Below, one piece after another: positions 24,458-34,619 of a stretch of 39,952 bases of DNA (positions are counted from its first letter, which is position 1; the number at the start of each line of letters is the position of its first letter). Below the pieces are notes generated by a model that saw nothing but the letters and a program-made list of their open reading frames with translations, had not been told where the DNA came from and ran no database searches. The stretch is from Lentisphaerota bacterium (GTDB lineage Bacteria > Verrucomicrobiota > Lentisphaeria > Victivallales > Victivallaceae). Both the position numbers and the translations under genes were made by a program. The DNA is taken from NCBI GenBank assembly GCA_015061885.1, contig SUVS01000027.1:1-39952 (forward strand), in the 5' to 3' direction.

Positions 24458-27400
24458 ATGTTCAGCAAAGTATTGGACTGTCCGGTGTGCAAACACCGTT
24501 TTAATTACGACCATGAAGGGAGTGATTTTCCTGAACGGATAACTTGCCCTTCGTGCCGAAACAGCAGTAAATATTCTGATTATTCGGCATTGACCTTCTG
24601 CCAGCAGTGCCGGGCCAAGCTGAAAATACCGCTGGATATAATCTTTGACAGCGATTTATCCTGCCCCAGCTGCGGAACCATGCTTACTGCCGTCGGCACT
24701 TTTGCCGACGAAACCGCCGCTTCCACCATGGGTGGGAGCAATGCCGGAAACAGTACCGACCGGCGTCAGCTTTACAAGCGTATGCTTCAGGATGGCGATA
24801 TATTCGATAAATACAAGATCATCCGCTTGCTGGGCAAAGGCGGTATGGCGGAAGTCTATCTGGCAGAACACCTTCTGCTTAAACAGCTTTGTGCCGTAAA
24901 ACTGATGCGATCCAATATGGGTACCGACAGCGATATGGCGGTAAAACGCTTTTTGCGGGAAGCCAAATTGTCGCATCAATTCGATCACCCCAATATCGTC
25001 AAAGTGTTTGATGTGGGCAGTGATTTCCAGACGGGGTATCTGTTTATAGCCATGGAGTATGTGGATGGCAAAACCCTGCACGAACTTGCCAAAGAAAAAC
25101 CTTTCAGCGAAGATGAGCTTGCCAAAGTGCTGGTTTCGATGGCAAACGCCCTCAACTCTCTGCTCGAAGCCCGGGTGGTTCACCGCGATATAAAGCCTTC
25201 CAACATCATGTTGACCAATGACGGCGTGTATAAACTTATGGACTTGGGCATTGCCAAAAGCGAAAGCAACAGTCATGTTGCCGGCGACATGACTCTGACT
25301 TTGGAACAAAGCACGATCGGTACGCCTAATTACGCCTCGCCGGAACAGTGCCGTTCGGCACACAATGTTGATTACCGCAGCGATATTTACAGTCTGGGAG
25401 CAACGCTTTATCATCTGGCAAGCGGCAAACTGCCGTTTACCGGTACGACCGCAGTGGAAACTATTTTGAATGTAATGCAGACCGAAGCGGAACCGTTAAG
25501 AAATCACCGCCCTGATCTTTCGGATAAGATGATCGGCATTATTGAGCAAATGATGCGGAAAAACCCGCTTGAACGCCCCCAGCTGCCCGATGCACTTTTA
25601 GCGGCGGTTTACAGTACCGGCAAAACAAGTTGGTTCGACCGCGTTAAAAAGTTTCTGCCGGGGAAAAAAGCGGATAAACCCTTGAAAAGAAAAAAATATA
25701 AGATAATCATTTCAATTGCGGTTGCGGTGGTGCTGTTGGTCGTGATCGGAATAAATGTAAAATATATAGTCAATGCCTACCGGAGCAACCCCAATGTCCG
25801 CGAGATTTTTTCTTCCGGTCAAAAAACTGACAAGGTGGAAACGAAAGCGGAAGGCAAAAAAGATGTTTTAGCCCAATACCACCCAATGATGACTTTTCCT
25901 GATGCATACGGTGATTTAAGCAAGAAAGTTGTCTGGGATAAAAAATGCAAAAAATACATTTTCCCGGTAGTGAAATTTGCTTCAGACGACAAAAAAAGTC
26001 TGGTTCGGGATTATGATTTTGAAAAATCCATGCCGCCGTCTCCGGATTTTGATAAATCGGTGGTGAAAAATGGCGTGGCATATCTTGACCGCAAACCGTA
26101 CAGCAAAACATTGCCAAACGGCAAAAGCGTAACCTTGATGAAAAAAACCTTTGTTTTGCTGCCGGAGTTGAGTGATTTCACATTATCGGTGGATTTTTCT
26201 TCCGGCAGAGCCGCCGGGCGGGAAACGCTTATGGATTTGGCAACGGCAATCCGTGTGGAATTGTATGAACAGGAGGCTGTCTTGTTTGTCAACGGTCATG
26301 GTGTTCCGTTAAAACTGTACATTGCCGATAATGAGTGGGCAAATATTACATTGATTTATTATGGCGGAAAACGCAAGTTGAATGTGCTTTCCGGGGATCG
26401 ACTGTTGGGTAGTTTTATCACTCCGGAAATCAATTCCTTAAAATACGGCAGTAACAAATTAACTCTGGGAGTAAGCGGTTTCGTCAAATCCTCCAATGTC
26501 AGATTTGACCGGATAAAGTTTTACAACTGTGCCAGAGAAATCATTCTGCCGGAAAACACCGGCAGTATAACCTGTGCTCCGGCAGTAACCGGAACCCGTC
26601 AGCAGATAAGCACTCTTAAAGAAAATATTGTCAGTCCGGAAGTTGCCGTTGCAGTTCAGCCGGAGCAGCCGGCAAAAACCGTTGCAGACAGTTCAAGCAC
26701 CAATACAGTAATTCCGGCAGACAGTCCGCTTAAATTCAGTGCTGACGGCAAAACTGTTACCGGAGTAAAAGACGAAAGCATCACCCAGGCAATCATTCCG
26801 CACGGGGTGGCAAAAATCGCCGCCAATGCTTTTAAGAATTGTAAAGAACTGACCGCAGTTGTTTTGCCTGATACGCTTAAAACTATCGGCGGCTGGGCGT
26901 TTTACAATACTCATAAATTAGCAGAAATGAATTTTCCTGACAGTTTGAAAAATATCGGACCGTGGGCAATCAATGCCGGTAATTTGCAGAATGTAATCTT
27001 ACCGCCGGAGGTGATTCTGGCAGAAGGAGCCATTGCCGGAATCAGATCGCTTGAGCCGACACAGAAACCGAGACATTATATACTGACCGGAGATTTTTTA
27101 ATTTCTGAAAACTGGAAATTGGTTTGGACCAATCCGACTCTGACCAGCGTTACAGTTCCGGCAAATGCGGAAATTTTAGGCGGTTCATGTTTTGGCTCCC
27201 GCAATAAGTTGAAAAATATAATCATACCCGATACGGTCAGGGAAATCAAAGGCTGGGCTTTCAGCGGTTGCGACGAATTGGAGGATTTGACAATACCTGA
27301 CAGTGTCAAACAAATCGGCACCGGTGTATTCCGCTTTACTACGCACTTGCGTAAACTTTCAGTGCCGGGGCGTTTTTCGGAAACAGACGCCAAACAATGG

Positions 27401-28951
27401 GAAGTCCCGGAAGCGTGTATTGTAGAGTTCCGGGGCAGAAAACCGGTTTTTCCGGCAGGCGATACGCTTGACAGTCAGCTCAAGCAATCACAGCTCCGAA
27501 GCGAAGAATTTGCCGGAAGTTATGCAAAAATGCGTTCTGAACTCTCCGGCAAAGTTGCTTCCATGACTCCGGCAAGGGCTGAAGCCTACCGCAGTATCGT
27601 TGATTGTGCCGGTAAAATGTTGCCGGAATGGCGTCAGCGGCTCCGGCAGTTGGAAAACCGCAACCGTAATATCGAAGCGGCGAAAAAACGTAAATATGAT
27701 TCCAGTTCCGACCAGCAGGTGCAGGAGGCATTTAAAGTTTATACCGCCCAAAGACGGGATTGGGGATACGGCAGAAAAGATATAGATTTCAGCCGGAAAC
27801 TCCAGCAAATGCTGAAAGATTCACGGGTCGATCCCAATGTAAAATTGACAGATTCCACCTATGCAAGATATAACGGTGTTGCGTTGCATGCGGTATCTTC
27901 CGGCAGAATACCGGAATTGGAAAAGATACATGCGGTCTTGTGTGCCAGATATGCTGATCCGCTTATGTTGGGTAATACTGCTATTTCTGCTTATAATTAC
28001 ACTCCGACCATAATCGAATATGGTTTGCCGCACAAAGCCATTAAACGGGCGATGGATTATAAATTCGGTCTTACAGTGTTTACCAACAAGCCTGATGGAT
28101 TGGTAAACATAGCAAAAAATCTCTTTTTTGACGGCGGTGAATTTACTGTCGAACATTTGAAAGCGGCAGTGCGTTACAATAATGCTGAATTGGTAACGCT
28201 GATCCTGGCTTCGGGCATGGACTGCAATGAACGGGATAATCTGGGCGAAACCGCCCTTTTCACTGCCTGCCGTATGCCGGATAATAATCCGGTAAGACGG
28301 TTACTGCTGGCCGCCGGTTGTGACCAGAATATAACCAACAAAGCCGGTAAAACTGTAAAAGAATACACCAATGTTGCAAAATTTGTAAAATATTTCCAGT
28401 TGGGGAAAATCTCCGAGTGCAGAATAATGCTGCGTGATGGCATAGATCCCAACACAAGACTTGCCAATGGCAATACATTATTGATCGAAGCATCGGCAAA
28501 AGGCAATCTTGCCATGGTCAAACTGCTTTTGAATTACAAAGCCGATGTGGATTTGAAAGCCTCAAGGCGTGACGGAGCTTTGGCGGCGGCATTTGACAAG
28601 ATCAAATTCTACAGATCATATCGGCAGAAAGGCGATTTACGGCGTGAAAATAAAGATTATATTGATATAGTCAAAGCACTGGTTGCCGCCGGAGCCAATG
28701 TCGGAGATAATCCCCGCGGATATGGCGGAAAATCGTTGAATTTTATATATTACCTCGTCAGCCGGTGCAAGGAAGATAATGTGGAAATATTTGCAGATCT
28801 TATTGACTTTATGCTTGATTATACCGGAAATTTTGAATCCGTGCATTGGAACAGCATACCGCGTTGTATTGAACGATTACCGAAAAACTTTCCGGCACGG
28901 GTCAAGGATAAACTGTTAAGAAAAATGCCAGAAGATTTGAGAAAGAAATAA
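24458..28951 (+). CDS. Giant single-pass membrane Ser/Thr kinase with LamG-like, leucine-rich-repeat and ankyrin-like regions
   Basis: 1497 residues. Order: two zinc ribbons (C8/C11, C30/C33, C48/C51, C69/C72); kinase domain about 118-385 (G-loop GKGGMAEV 126-133, K148, HRDIKPSN 242-249 with base D244, DLG 262-264 instead of DFG, GTPNYASPEQ); one membrane helix about 415-434; then about 1060 residues predicted outside the cytoplasm. These include a LamG/concanavalin-like region (about 546-694), BspA-type leucine-rich repeats (LRR_5, about 757-972; recurring IPDTVKxIxxxAFxxC), a charged coiled-coil (about 1000-1080) and ankyrin-like repeats (about 1250-1420). Kinase residues are intact, so it is probably active. 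Bases 24691-25582 are identical to 29222-30113. It is 16 bp downstream of the soluble kinase, so probably co-transcribed. Confidence 0.88.
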   Translation: MFSKVLDCPVCKHRFNYDHEGSDFPERITCPSCRNSSKYSDYSALTFCQQCRAKLKIPLDIIFDSDLSCPSCGTMLTAVGTFADETAASTMGGSNAGNSTDRRQLYKRMLQDGDIFDKYKIIRLLGKGGMAEVYLAEHLLLKQLCAVKLMRSNMGTDSDMAVKRFLREAKLSHQFDHPNIVKVFDVGSDFQTGYLFIAMEYVDGKTLHELAKEKPFSEDELAKVLVSMANALNSLLEARVVHRDIKPSNIMLTNDGVYKLMDLGIAKSESNSHVAGDMTLTLEQSTIGTPNYASPEQCRSAHNVDYRSDIYSLGATLYHLASGKLPFTGTTAVETILNVMQTEAEPLRNHRPDLSDKMIGIIEQMMRKNPLERPQLPDALLAAVYSTGKTSWFDRVKKFLPGKKADKPLKRKKYKIIISIAVAVVLLVVIGINVKYIVNAYRSNPNVREIFSSGQKTDKVETKAEGKKDVLAQYHPMMTFPDAYGDLSKKVVWDKKCKKYIFPVVKFASDDKKSLVRDYDFEKSMPPSPDFDKSVVKNGVAYLDRKPYSKTLPNGKSVTLMKKTFVLLPELSDFTLSVDFSSGRAAGRETLMDLATAIRVELYEQEAVLFVNGHGVPLKLYIADNEWANITLIYYGGKRKLNVLSGDRLLGSFITPEINSLKYGSNKLTLGVSGFVKSSNVRFDRIKFYNCAREIILPENTGSITCAPAVTGTRQQISTLKENIVSPEVAVAVQPEQPAKTVADSSSTNTVIPADSPLKFSADGKTVTGVKDESITQAIIPHGVAKIAANAFKNCKELTAVVLPDTLKTIGGWAFYNTHKLAEMNFPDSLKNIGPWAINAGNLQNVILPPEVILAEGAIAGIRSLEPTQKPRHYILTGDFLISENWKLVWTNPTLTSVTVPANAEILGGSCFGSRNKLKNIIIPDTVREIKGWAFSGCDELEDLTIPDSVKQIGTGVFRFTTHLRKLSVPGRFSETDAKQWEVPEACIVEFRGRKPVFPAGDTLDSQLKQSQLRSEEFAGSYAKMRSELSGKVASMTPARAEAYRSIVDCAGKMLPEWRQRLRQLENRNRNIEAAKKRKYDSSSDQQVQEAFKVYTAQRRDWGYGRKDIDFSRKLQQMLKDSRVDPNVKLTDSTYARYNGVALHAVSSGRIPELEKIHAVLCARYADPLMLGNTAISAYNYTPTIIEYGLPHKAIKRAMDYKFGLTVFTNKPDGLVNIAKNLFFDGGEFTVEHLKAAVRYNNAELVTLILASGMDCNERDNLGETALFTACRMPDNNPVRRLLLAAGCDQNITNKAGKTVKEYTNVAKFVKYFQLGKISECRIMLRDGIDPNTRLANGNTLLIEASAKGNLAMVKLLLNYKADVDLKASRRDGALAAAFDKIKFYRSYRQKGDLRRENKDYIDIVKALVAAGANVGDNPRGYGGKSLNFIYYLVSRCKEDNVEIFADLIDFMLDYTGNFESVHWNSIPRCIERLPKNFPARVKDKLLRKMPEDLRKK
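24691..25582 (+). repeat. Direct long repeat: 892 bp identical to 29222-30113
   Basis: Comparing the two giant kinase genes base by base I find no difference from 24691 to 25582 against 29222-30113 (offset 4531). Differences reappear on both sides: several substitutions in the first 233 bp of each gene, and complete divergence shortly after 25582. Confidence 0.85.
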
Positions 28952-28988
28952 CGCCACATTGCAAGGCGATATTTTACAGGGAATAAAT

Positions 28989-31900
28989 ATGTTCAGCAAA
29001 GTCTTGGATTGTCCGGTGTGTAAACACCGTTTTAATTACGACCATGAAGGGAGTGATTTTCCTGAACGGATAACTTGCCCTTCGTGCCGAAACAGCAGTA
29101 AATATTCTGATTATTCGGCATTGACATTCTGTCCGCAGTGCCGTGCCAAGCTGAAAATACCGCTGGATATAATCTTTGACAGCGATTTATCCTGCCCCAG
29201 CTGCGGAACCATGCTTAATGTCGTCGGCACTTTTGCCGACGAAACCGCCGCTTCCACCATGGGTGGGAGCAATGCCGGAAACAGTACCGACCGGCGTCAG
29301 CTTTACAAGCGTATGCTTCAGGATGGCGATATATTCGATAAATACAAGATCATCCGCTTGCTGGGCAAAGGCGGTATGGCGGAAGTCTATCTGGCAGAAC
29401 ACCTTCTGCTTAAACAGCTTTGTGCCGTAAAACTGATGCGATCCAATATGGGTACCGACAGCGATATGGCGGTAAAACGCTTTTTGCGGGAAGCCAAATT
29501 GTCGCATCAATTCGATCACCCCAATATCGTCAAAGTGTTTGATGTGGGCAGTGATTTCCAGACGGGGTATCTGTTTATAGCCATGGAGTATGTGGATGGC
29601 AAAACCCTGCACGAACTTGCCAAAGAAAAACCTTTCAGCGAAGATGAGCTTGCCAAAGTGCTGGTTTCGATGGCAAACGCCCTCAACTCTCTGCTCGAAG
29701 CCCGGGTGGTTCACCGCGATATAAAGCCTTCCAACATCATGTTGACCAATGACGGCGTGTATAAACTTATGGACTTGGGCATTGCCAAAAGCGAAAGCAA
29801 CAGTCATGTTGCCGGCGACATGACTCTGACTTTGGAACAAAGCACGATCGGTACGCCTAATTACGCCTCGCCGGAACAGTGCCGTTCGGCACACAATGTT
29901 GATTACCGCAGCGATATTTACAGTCTGGGAGCAACGCTTTATCATCTGGCAAGCGGCAAACTGCCGTTTACCGGTACGACCGCAGTGGAAACTATTTTGA
30001 ATGTAATGCAGACCGAAGCGGAACCGTTAAGAAATCACCGCCCTGATCTTTCGGATAAGATGATCGGCATTATTGAGCAAATGATGCGGAAAAACCCGCT
30101 TGAACGCCCCCAGTTGCCCGATGCTCTGTTAGCGGCGGTTTACAGCAGTAAAGTGCAGAAATCGAATAAAATCAGCCGTTTATTCAAGACTCTGCCGGAC
30201 TTTCTGCATCCGAAGATGCTGTGGAAAATTGCGGTTGCGGCGGGTGTTGTGGTGCTTATAACAGTGAATTTACAACACTTGAGCCGGCAAAATAAACAAC
30301 AACCCCATAAGAGTAAAAGTAACTCCGCAAGCACGACCGTCAGCCAATCTGCGAATGGCAAAGCTGAAACCGATATATTAAAGGGGCGGCATCCGCTGTT
30401 GGCTTATCCTGATGAAAGCGGCAATACAAGTTGTACCTGGAGTTACACCAAAGGACGTTCAGAATGTAAATTTCCCCGGGTAACTTTTGCTGATTATCCG
30501 GAAATGGTTCAGCAGAGTGAATACCCTCCGGATGGCAAAGTTCCGGCAGATATGGTATTGAAATATGCCTTGAGTGATTTTACTGTATCTTTGGTATTCC
30601 GTACTCCTGCGGCGGATAATGCCGGAATTCTGAAATTGGGGGAGGAGATAAATTTGCTGGTTTTCAGAAAAAAAATCACACTGTTGATCGGCAAAAATTA
30701 TTATGCTTCGACCCAGTTGGAAATCCCTCCGGAACATTGGGCGGCAATAACGGTCAGCTGCGATACGGATAAACGCAAGATCACAGTGTTTTCCGGCGAT
30801 CGCCTGATCAAAGCATATCTGCTGCCGGAAAAGATGAATCCGATCAGCCGGATAAGCTGGAATACGGCAATAGCAAATATGGAAAAAGTCATTGCCGGAA
30901 AAATCACCGTGTATGATAAAGTATTGAATATAAAAGACATTGCTAAAGACAATAAAAATAATTATCGCCCGGCAATAGTAAATCCAAGCAAAGATATTGC
31001 TGAAGCCGAAGCCAATGCCATAACTTCTTTTGCATCATCATCCGTGGCAAAAACAGTAAAGAAAGTTCTTGCCAAAACCGCCGCGGCTCCGGCAACATCT
31101 CCGGCAGAAAATAATGCCAAGAAAAACATTTTGCGGAATGATTTGAGCAAGTTATATTCGCAAGGCAGTTATTCTTTCGGCAAGGTGCCGTCAGTGAGTT
31201 ATCGCCCGGTGTCAATACGGTTAAGCTATTACAGGAAAAAACTTGATGAGCTTCTGGCTTCGGCAGGCAGTGATAAGCTGTACGACTCCAAAGTGGAATT
31301 ATGCCGTCAGCAGATCCAAACGCTGGAACAGCAAAACGAAATCCGCAAAAAGATCGACGAAGCCAAAAAACGCCAGTATGACAATGCCAAAACAACCAGA
31401 TTCAAACGGGCGTTTGAAGATTATGTTGAGTCTTCCCGCGGCGGATCGTTTCAGTTTCTGTGCGACATGCTGAAAGACCCCGCAGTTGATCCCAATGTAA
31501 TGGTGAATATACCGAAATATTGTGATGAGCCGCTTTCGCTGTGGACAGTTGCGTTACGCCGCTTTAAGTACAGCCGCAGTAAACAATTGGTCGATGTATT
31601 GAAAGAACGGTATGCTGATCCTGATTCGGCAAAGGGGGTTTCTCTGCCCGTAGAGATTCTGGCGTTGGGAAAAAATAATATTGAAGCACCATACAAAGTG
31701 AAATTCAAACCTCATGTTATTGTATCAAGACTTGATAAGGAGAGGTATATTTTTTCCATATTGAACCAATCAGCCAAATCAGACGGTAAAACGGTGGGCT
31801 ATGATTATTTCGCAGACAATTTTAAAAAGTACATAATGCTTGCTCCTATGCTGGAGGCAAAAGATATTGTTGACGGTTACGGCAGAAATCCCATGCACTA

Positions 31901-34421
31901 TGCGGTTATGCACGATGACCCGGAAATAGCAAAACTGCTGTTGGCAGCCGATTTTGCGGATGGCAGAAAACCGGATAATGCCGGGGTCACTCCGTGGCAG
32001 ATGGCGTTGCATTTCGGCAGCAGAAAAATGGTCGAATTTATGCAGAAATATGATCTGGTCACGGATGAAAAACCAGTTGACAAACTGCAATATAAATTGC
32101 GGACAAGTTATGCCGATAAAGATTATGAAACTGCCAAACAGTGTTTGATAGACGGTGCAGACCCCTACGCCCCCAACCGCAGACATCTGTCTTTACTGGA
32201 AGAAGCGTGTGCGGAAAAAGATACTGAATTTGTAAGGTTTCTGCTTGATAACGGCATGAATCCGGATTACAGACGGTCGATATTTATAACAACAGCATAT
32301 ACTCCGGCGTGGTATGTGGCGTTAAAGGTCAATTCGCCGGAAGTTTTCGATCTGGTATTGGAAAAACTCATGCAGTTTGTACCGCGTAAAACTTTGCAGC
32401 TGTCTGTATTGCGGGAATTTTCCATCCAGATCGTCAATGATAAGATCAAAGATATTGATGCCATGACGGCTGCTCTTAAAAAACATTACAGCGGAAAAGT
32501 TGATCTTAAAGAAGTCAAATTCCGGGATTTATACAACGGAGGGAATTTCAAATTTACCGACTGGGAACAGAAATATCCTGATTTTCGGAGAAACTGGACT
32601 GTTTATCTTGAATTGCTTTTTGAATTGGGCTTGAAGGCGGATTTTTCTTCCGGTAATGAGCTTCGTCCGGGGTGTTTCTTTGAATTTGTTCAGAAAACTT
32701 ATGATAGTTACCTGAAAAAAAATCCGGATGCTTCTGCCGGAAGCAAACCGCTTGCAGAAAACAAGCCTGTTACAGAAACACCGGCAGCAGATGATTCTGC
32801 GGTAACGGCTGTTGCAGCCTTGAACGGCGAAAAGTTTTTACTGCAGGAAATGTTTCCGGAGCTTGAAGAATCCCGCACTATTGAACGGCGTTTGGCGTGG
32901 GTAAAGAAGCGTCTGGAAAAAATCCGGTCGATGCCCCAGCTTTATTTCCAGCAGGATATGATTGTGTTTACCAATCAGCAGATAGCAGAATTGACCAAAC
33001 AACAGCAAATCGCCCGGGAGGTAAAGCAGAAGCACTCGTCAACTTCCCAAACAAATTCCGACACCCGGCGGTTTATTGATAAAGCCAGAAATTATCTTAA
33101 TGCCAACTCTTCAGACCAATGGAAGATAAGAAATGAATTGGAAAAAAGCATTAATGATAAAAATAACCATATAAATGTAAATGCCGTATTTCAAGACCCG
33201 AAAACCGGCAAAAATATAACTGTCGGAGCATTCATTTTTGATAAATTGAGTTTATCTAACAACGGCAAGAACCGGATATTGCAGGAAAAATTTGCGGATG
33301 TAAATAAAATCAGTTCTTTATCAACTGTAAACAGTTTGAGTGATCTGGTCTTTTTCGGCAAGGAAGATATTGACAGCGGCACAATCGCACCGATCTTCAA
33401 CTATATGGTTTCAGGCAGAAAAATATACGAGATCAAAACGGGGGATACTTATAATATTGCCAATGCCGTTAAATTGCTGGTTTCAGCACCAAAAGTCAAC
33501 GGCGTAAGCGACAATAAAAACCGCTCGCTTATGCACTATGCGGTGCTGGCGGATGATCCTGAATTTGCCAAAAAACTTATTTGTGCCGGATTTACCGACT
33601 TCAATGCCGTCGATCAGGATAAGCTGACACCGTGGCGGATGGCATTACGCCGCGGCAGTTGGAAAATGGTGGAATTTTTCCGGCAATATGGTCTTAACGG
33701 CGGTGAAACTGCCGCTGATAATTTGCAGTTTAAATTGTGGGAAGCCGCCCGCACCGGCAATTTAGCAGAAGTGGAAAATCTCCTGCAAGCCGGTGCTGAC
33801 CCTTACGCAGAAAACGGCAAATCGCTGAATTTGCTGGGCAGTGCCTGCGATACGCAGAATGAGCCATTAGTCCGTCTGCTCCTGAAGCTCAAGATAGACC
33901 CCGACCGTATCAATCAGGAATACATGATGTCCCGGGGAATCTATCGCCCCAGAGATATTGCGGCAGCCAGGTTCAACACCAATATATTGAAACTTCTGCC
34001 GGAATCTTCGGAGGTAAAAAAACATCCGATGGCGATGTATTATTTGGGTTACAGTTTGTTGTACACATGGCGGAGGTGTGCGTATCAAGCAGTCAGAAAT
34101 CCGGAAAAATATATACCGGAAGAAAAGGTCGTTGAAGTTCTTAAAGTGTTACTTAAAGATTCAAAAATCAACAAAAAAACTTTAGTCCGGAACTGGATGA
34201 GAATTGTCAGCGTGGCTATTATAAGAGGCAGTGAAAACGAACACGGTGTAAAACTTGTGGAGTATTTGTTAAGCCTTGATCCCGATTATATTCCGAGTGA
34301 CTTTGATATGAGACATATCCGGTCGGAAAAAATCCGGGAGATGCTCGAAGCCCGCCGCGGAAAAACCGGCAATAACAGGAAATCTCCCACACGAAACCGT
34401 TCCAGAACCCGGACACGGTAA
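28989..34421 (+). CDS. Giant single-pass membrane Ser/Thr kinase with duplicated coiled-coil/ankyrin modules
   Basis: 1810 residues from ATG 28989, the start matching its paralogue; the frame extends to 28959 but adds only ten unmatched residues. Residues 1-375 equal the first giant kinase apart from a few positions near the N-terminus (zinc ribbons, kinase with K148, D244, DLG). Then come a different juxtamembrane segment and a membrane helix (about 412-428), a LamG-like region (about 525-650), and two successive modules each made of a coiled-coil with an AKKRQYD-like end, a spacer and ankyrin-like repeats (about 787-1098 and about 1297-1637). It lacks the leucine-rich repeats of its neighbour. 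The C-terminus is Arg/Thr/Ser-rich (TRNRSRTRTR). Sensor specificity likely lies in the divergent C-terminal part. It starts 37 bp after the previous stop codon. Confidence 0.87.
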   Translation: MFSKVLDCPVCKHRFNYDHEGSDFPERITCPSCRNSSKYSDYSALTFCPQCRAKLKIPLDIIFDSDLSCPSCGTMLNVVGTFADETAASTMGGSNAGNSTDRRQLYKRMLQDGDIFDKYKIIRLLGKGGMAEVYLAEHLLLKQLCAVKLMRSNMGTDSDMAVKRFLREAKLSHQFDHPNIVKVFDVGSDFQTGYLFIAMEYVDGKTLHELAKEKPFSEDELAKVLVSMANALNSLLEARVVHRDIKPSNIMLTNDGVYKLMDLGIAKSESNSHVAGDMTLTLEQSTIGTPNYASPEQCRSAHNVDYRSDIYSLGATLYHLASGKLPFTGTTAVETILNVMQTEAEPLRNHRPDLSDKMIGIIEQMMRKNPLERPQLPDALLAAVYSSKVQKSNKISRLFKTLPDFLHPKMLWKIAVAAGVVVLITVNLQHLSRQNKQQPHKSKSNSASTTVSQSANGKAETDILKGRHPLLAYPDESGNTSCTWSYTKGRSECKFPRVTFADYPEMVQQSEYPPDGKVPADMVLKYALSDFTVSLVFRTPAADNAGILKLGEEINLLVFRKKITLLIGKNYYASTQLEIPPEHWAAITVSCDTDKRKITVFSGDRLIKAYLLPEKMNPISRISWNTAIANMEKVIAGKITVYDKVLNIKDIAKDNKNNYRPAIVNPSKDIAEAEANAITSFASSSVAKTVKKVLAKTAAAPATSPAENNAKKNILRNDLSKLYSQGSYSFGKVPSVSYRPVSIRLSYYRKKLDELLASAGSDKLYDSKVELCRQQIQTLEQQNEIRKKIDEAKKRQYDNAKTTRFKRAFEDYVESSRGGSFQFLCDMLKDPAVDPNVMVNIPKYCDEPLSLWTVALRRFKYSRSKQLVDVLKERYADPDSAKGVSLPVEILALGKNNIEAPYKVKFKPHVIVSRLDKERYIFSILNQSAKSDGKTVGYDYFADNFKKYIMLAPMLEAKDIVDGYGRNPMHYAVMHDDPEIAKLLLAADFADGRKPDNAGVTPWQMALHFGSRKMVEFMQKYDLVTDEKPVDKLQYKLRTSYADKDYETAKQCLIDGADPYAPNRRHLSLLEEACAEKDTEFVRFLLDNGMNPDYRRSIFITTAYTPAWYVALKVNSPEVFDLVLEKLMQFVPRKTLQLSVLREFSIQIVNDKIKDIDAMTAALKKHYSGKVDLKEVKFRDLYNGGNFKFTDWEQKYPDFRRNWTVYLELLFELGLKADFSSGNELRPGCFFEFVQKTYDSYLKKNPDASAGSKPLAENKPVTETPAADDSAVTAVAALNGEKFLLQEMFPELEESRTIERRLAWVKKRLEKIRSMPQLYFQQDMIVFTNQQIAELTKQQQIAREVKQKHSSTSQTNSDTRRFIDKARNYLNANSSDQWKIRNELEKSINDKNNHINVNAVFQDPKTGKNITVGAFIFDKLSLSNNGKNRILQEKFADVNKISSLSTVNSLSDLVFFGKEDIDSGTIAPIFNYMVSGRKIYEIKTGDTYNIANAVKLLVSAPKVNGVSDNKNRSLMHYAVLADDPEFAKKLICAGFTDFNAVDQDKLTPWRMALRRGSWKMVEFFRQYGLNGGETAADNLQFKLWEAARTGNLAEVENLLQAGADPYAENGKSLNLLGSACDTQNEPLVRLLLKLKIDPDRINQEYMMSRGIYRPRDIAAARFNTNILKLLPESSEVKKHPMAMYYLGYSLLYTWRRCAYQAVRNPEKYIPEEKVVEVLKVLLKDSKINKKTLVRNWMRIVSVAIIRGSENEHGVKLVEYLLSLDPDYIPSDFDMRHIRSEKIREMLEARRGKTGNNRKSPTRNRSRTRTR
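29222..30113 (+). repeat. Direct long repeat: partner of 24691-25582
   Basis: Second copy of the 892-bp block. It covers codons from the end of the zinc-ribbon region through essentially the whole kinase domain (to residue 375). Confidence 0.85.
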
Positions 34422-34502
34422 CTACCCGGCAGATATTATAAGAAACGCAAGCGGTCTCTCACAATATCTTGCTATACAGGCGGGTTAATTTTGCGAAATT
34501 GT

Positions 34503-34541
34503 TATTTCAATATTTGAAATATTGTCAAGTTGAGTTATATT
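34503..34541 (+). promoter_or_regulatory. Promoter and palindrome upstream of accD
   Basis: TTGAAA (34514-34519), a 16-bp spacer and TATATT (34536-34541) form a plausible promoter 78 bp before accD. A palindrome TATTTCA/TGAAATA (34503-34509 / 34515-34521) overlaps the -35 and may be an operator. The remaining part of the 198-bp gap holds nothing I recognise. Confidence 0.45.
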
Positions 34542-34619
34542 ATTTGACTGATGGTGCTGTATTTAAAATGCGGCAGTTGGTTATTGATATACGTTGTTTA
34601 TAATATATACGGTAAAAAC

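Noticed and set aside
24656-25414. Identical 252-codon minus-strand ORFs inside both giant kinases
   Set aside because: They are identical only because the underlying kinase DNA is identical; no start signal or domain.
23455-34421. Known phage-defence or PknB/PASTA-type system
   Set aside because: No PASTA repeats, nucleases, proteases or other recognised defence effectors accompany the kinases, so no such assignment can be supported.
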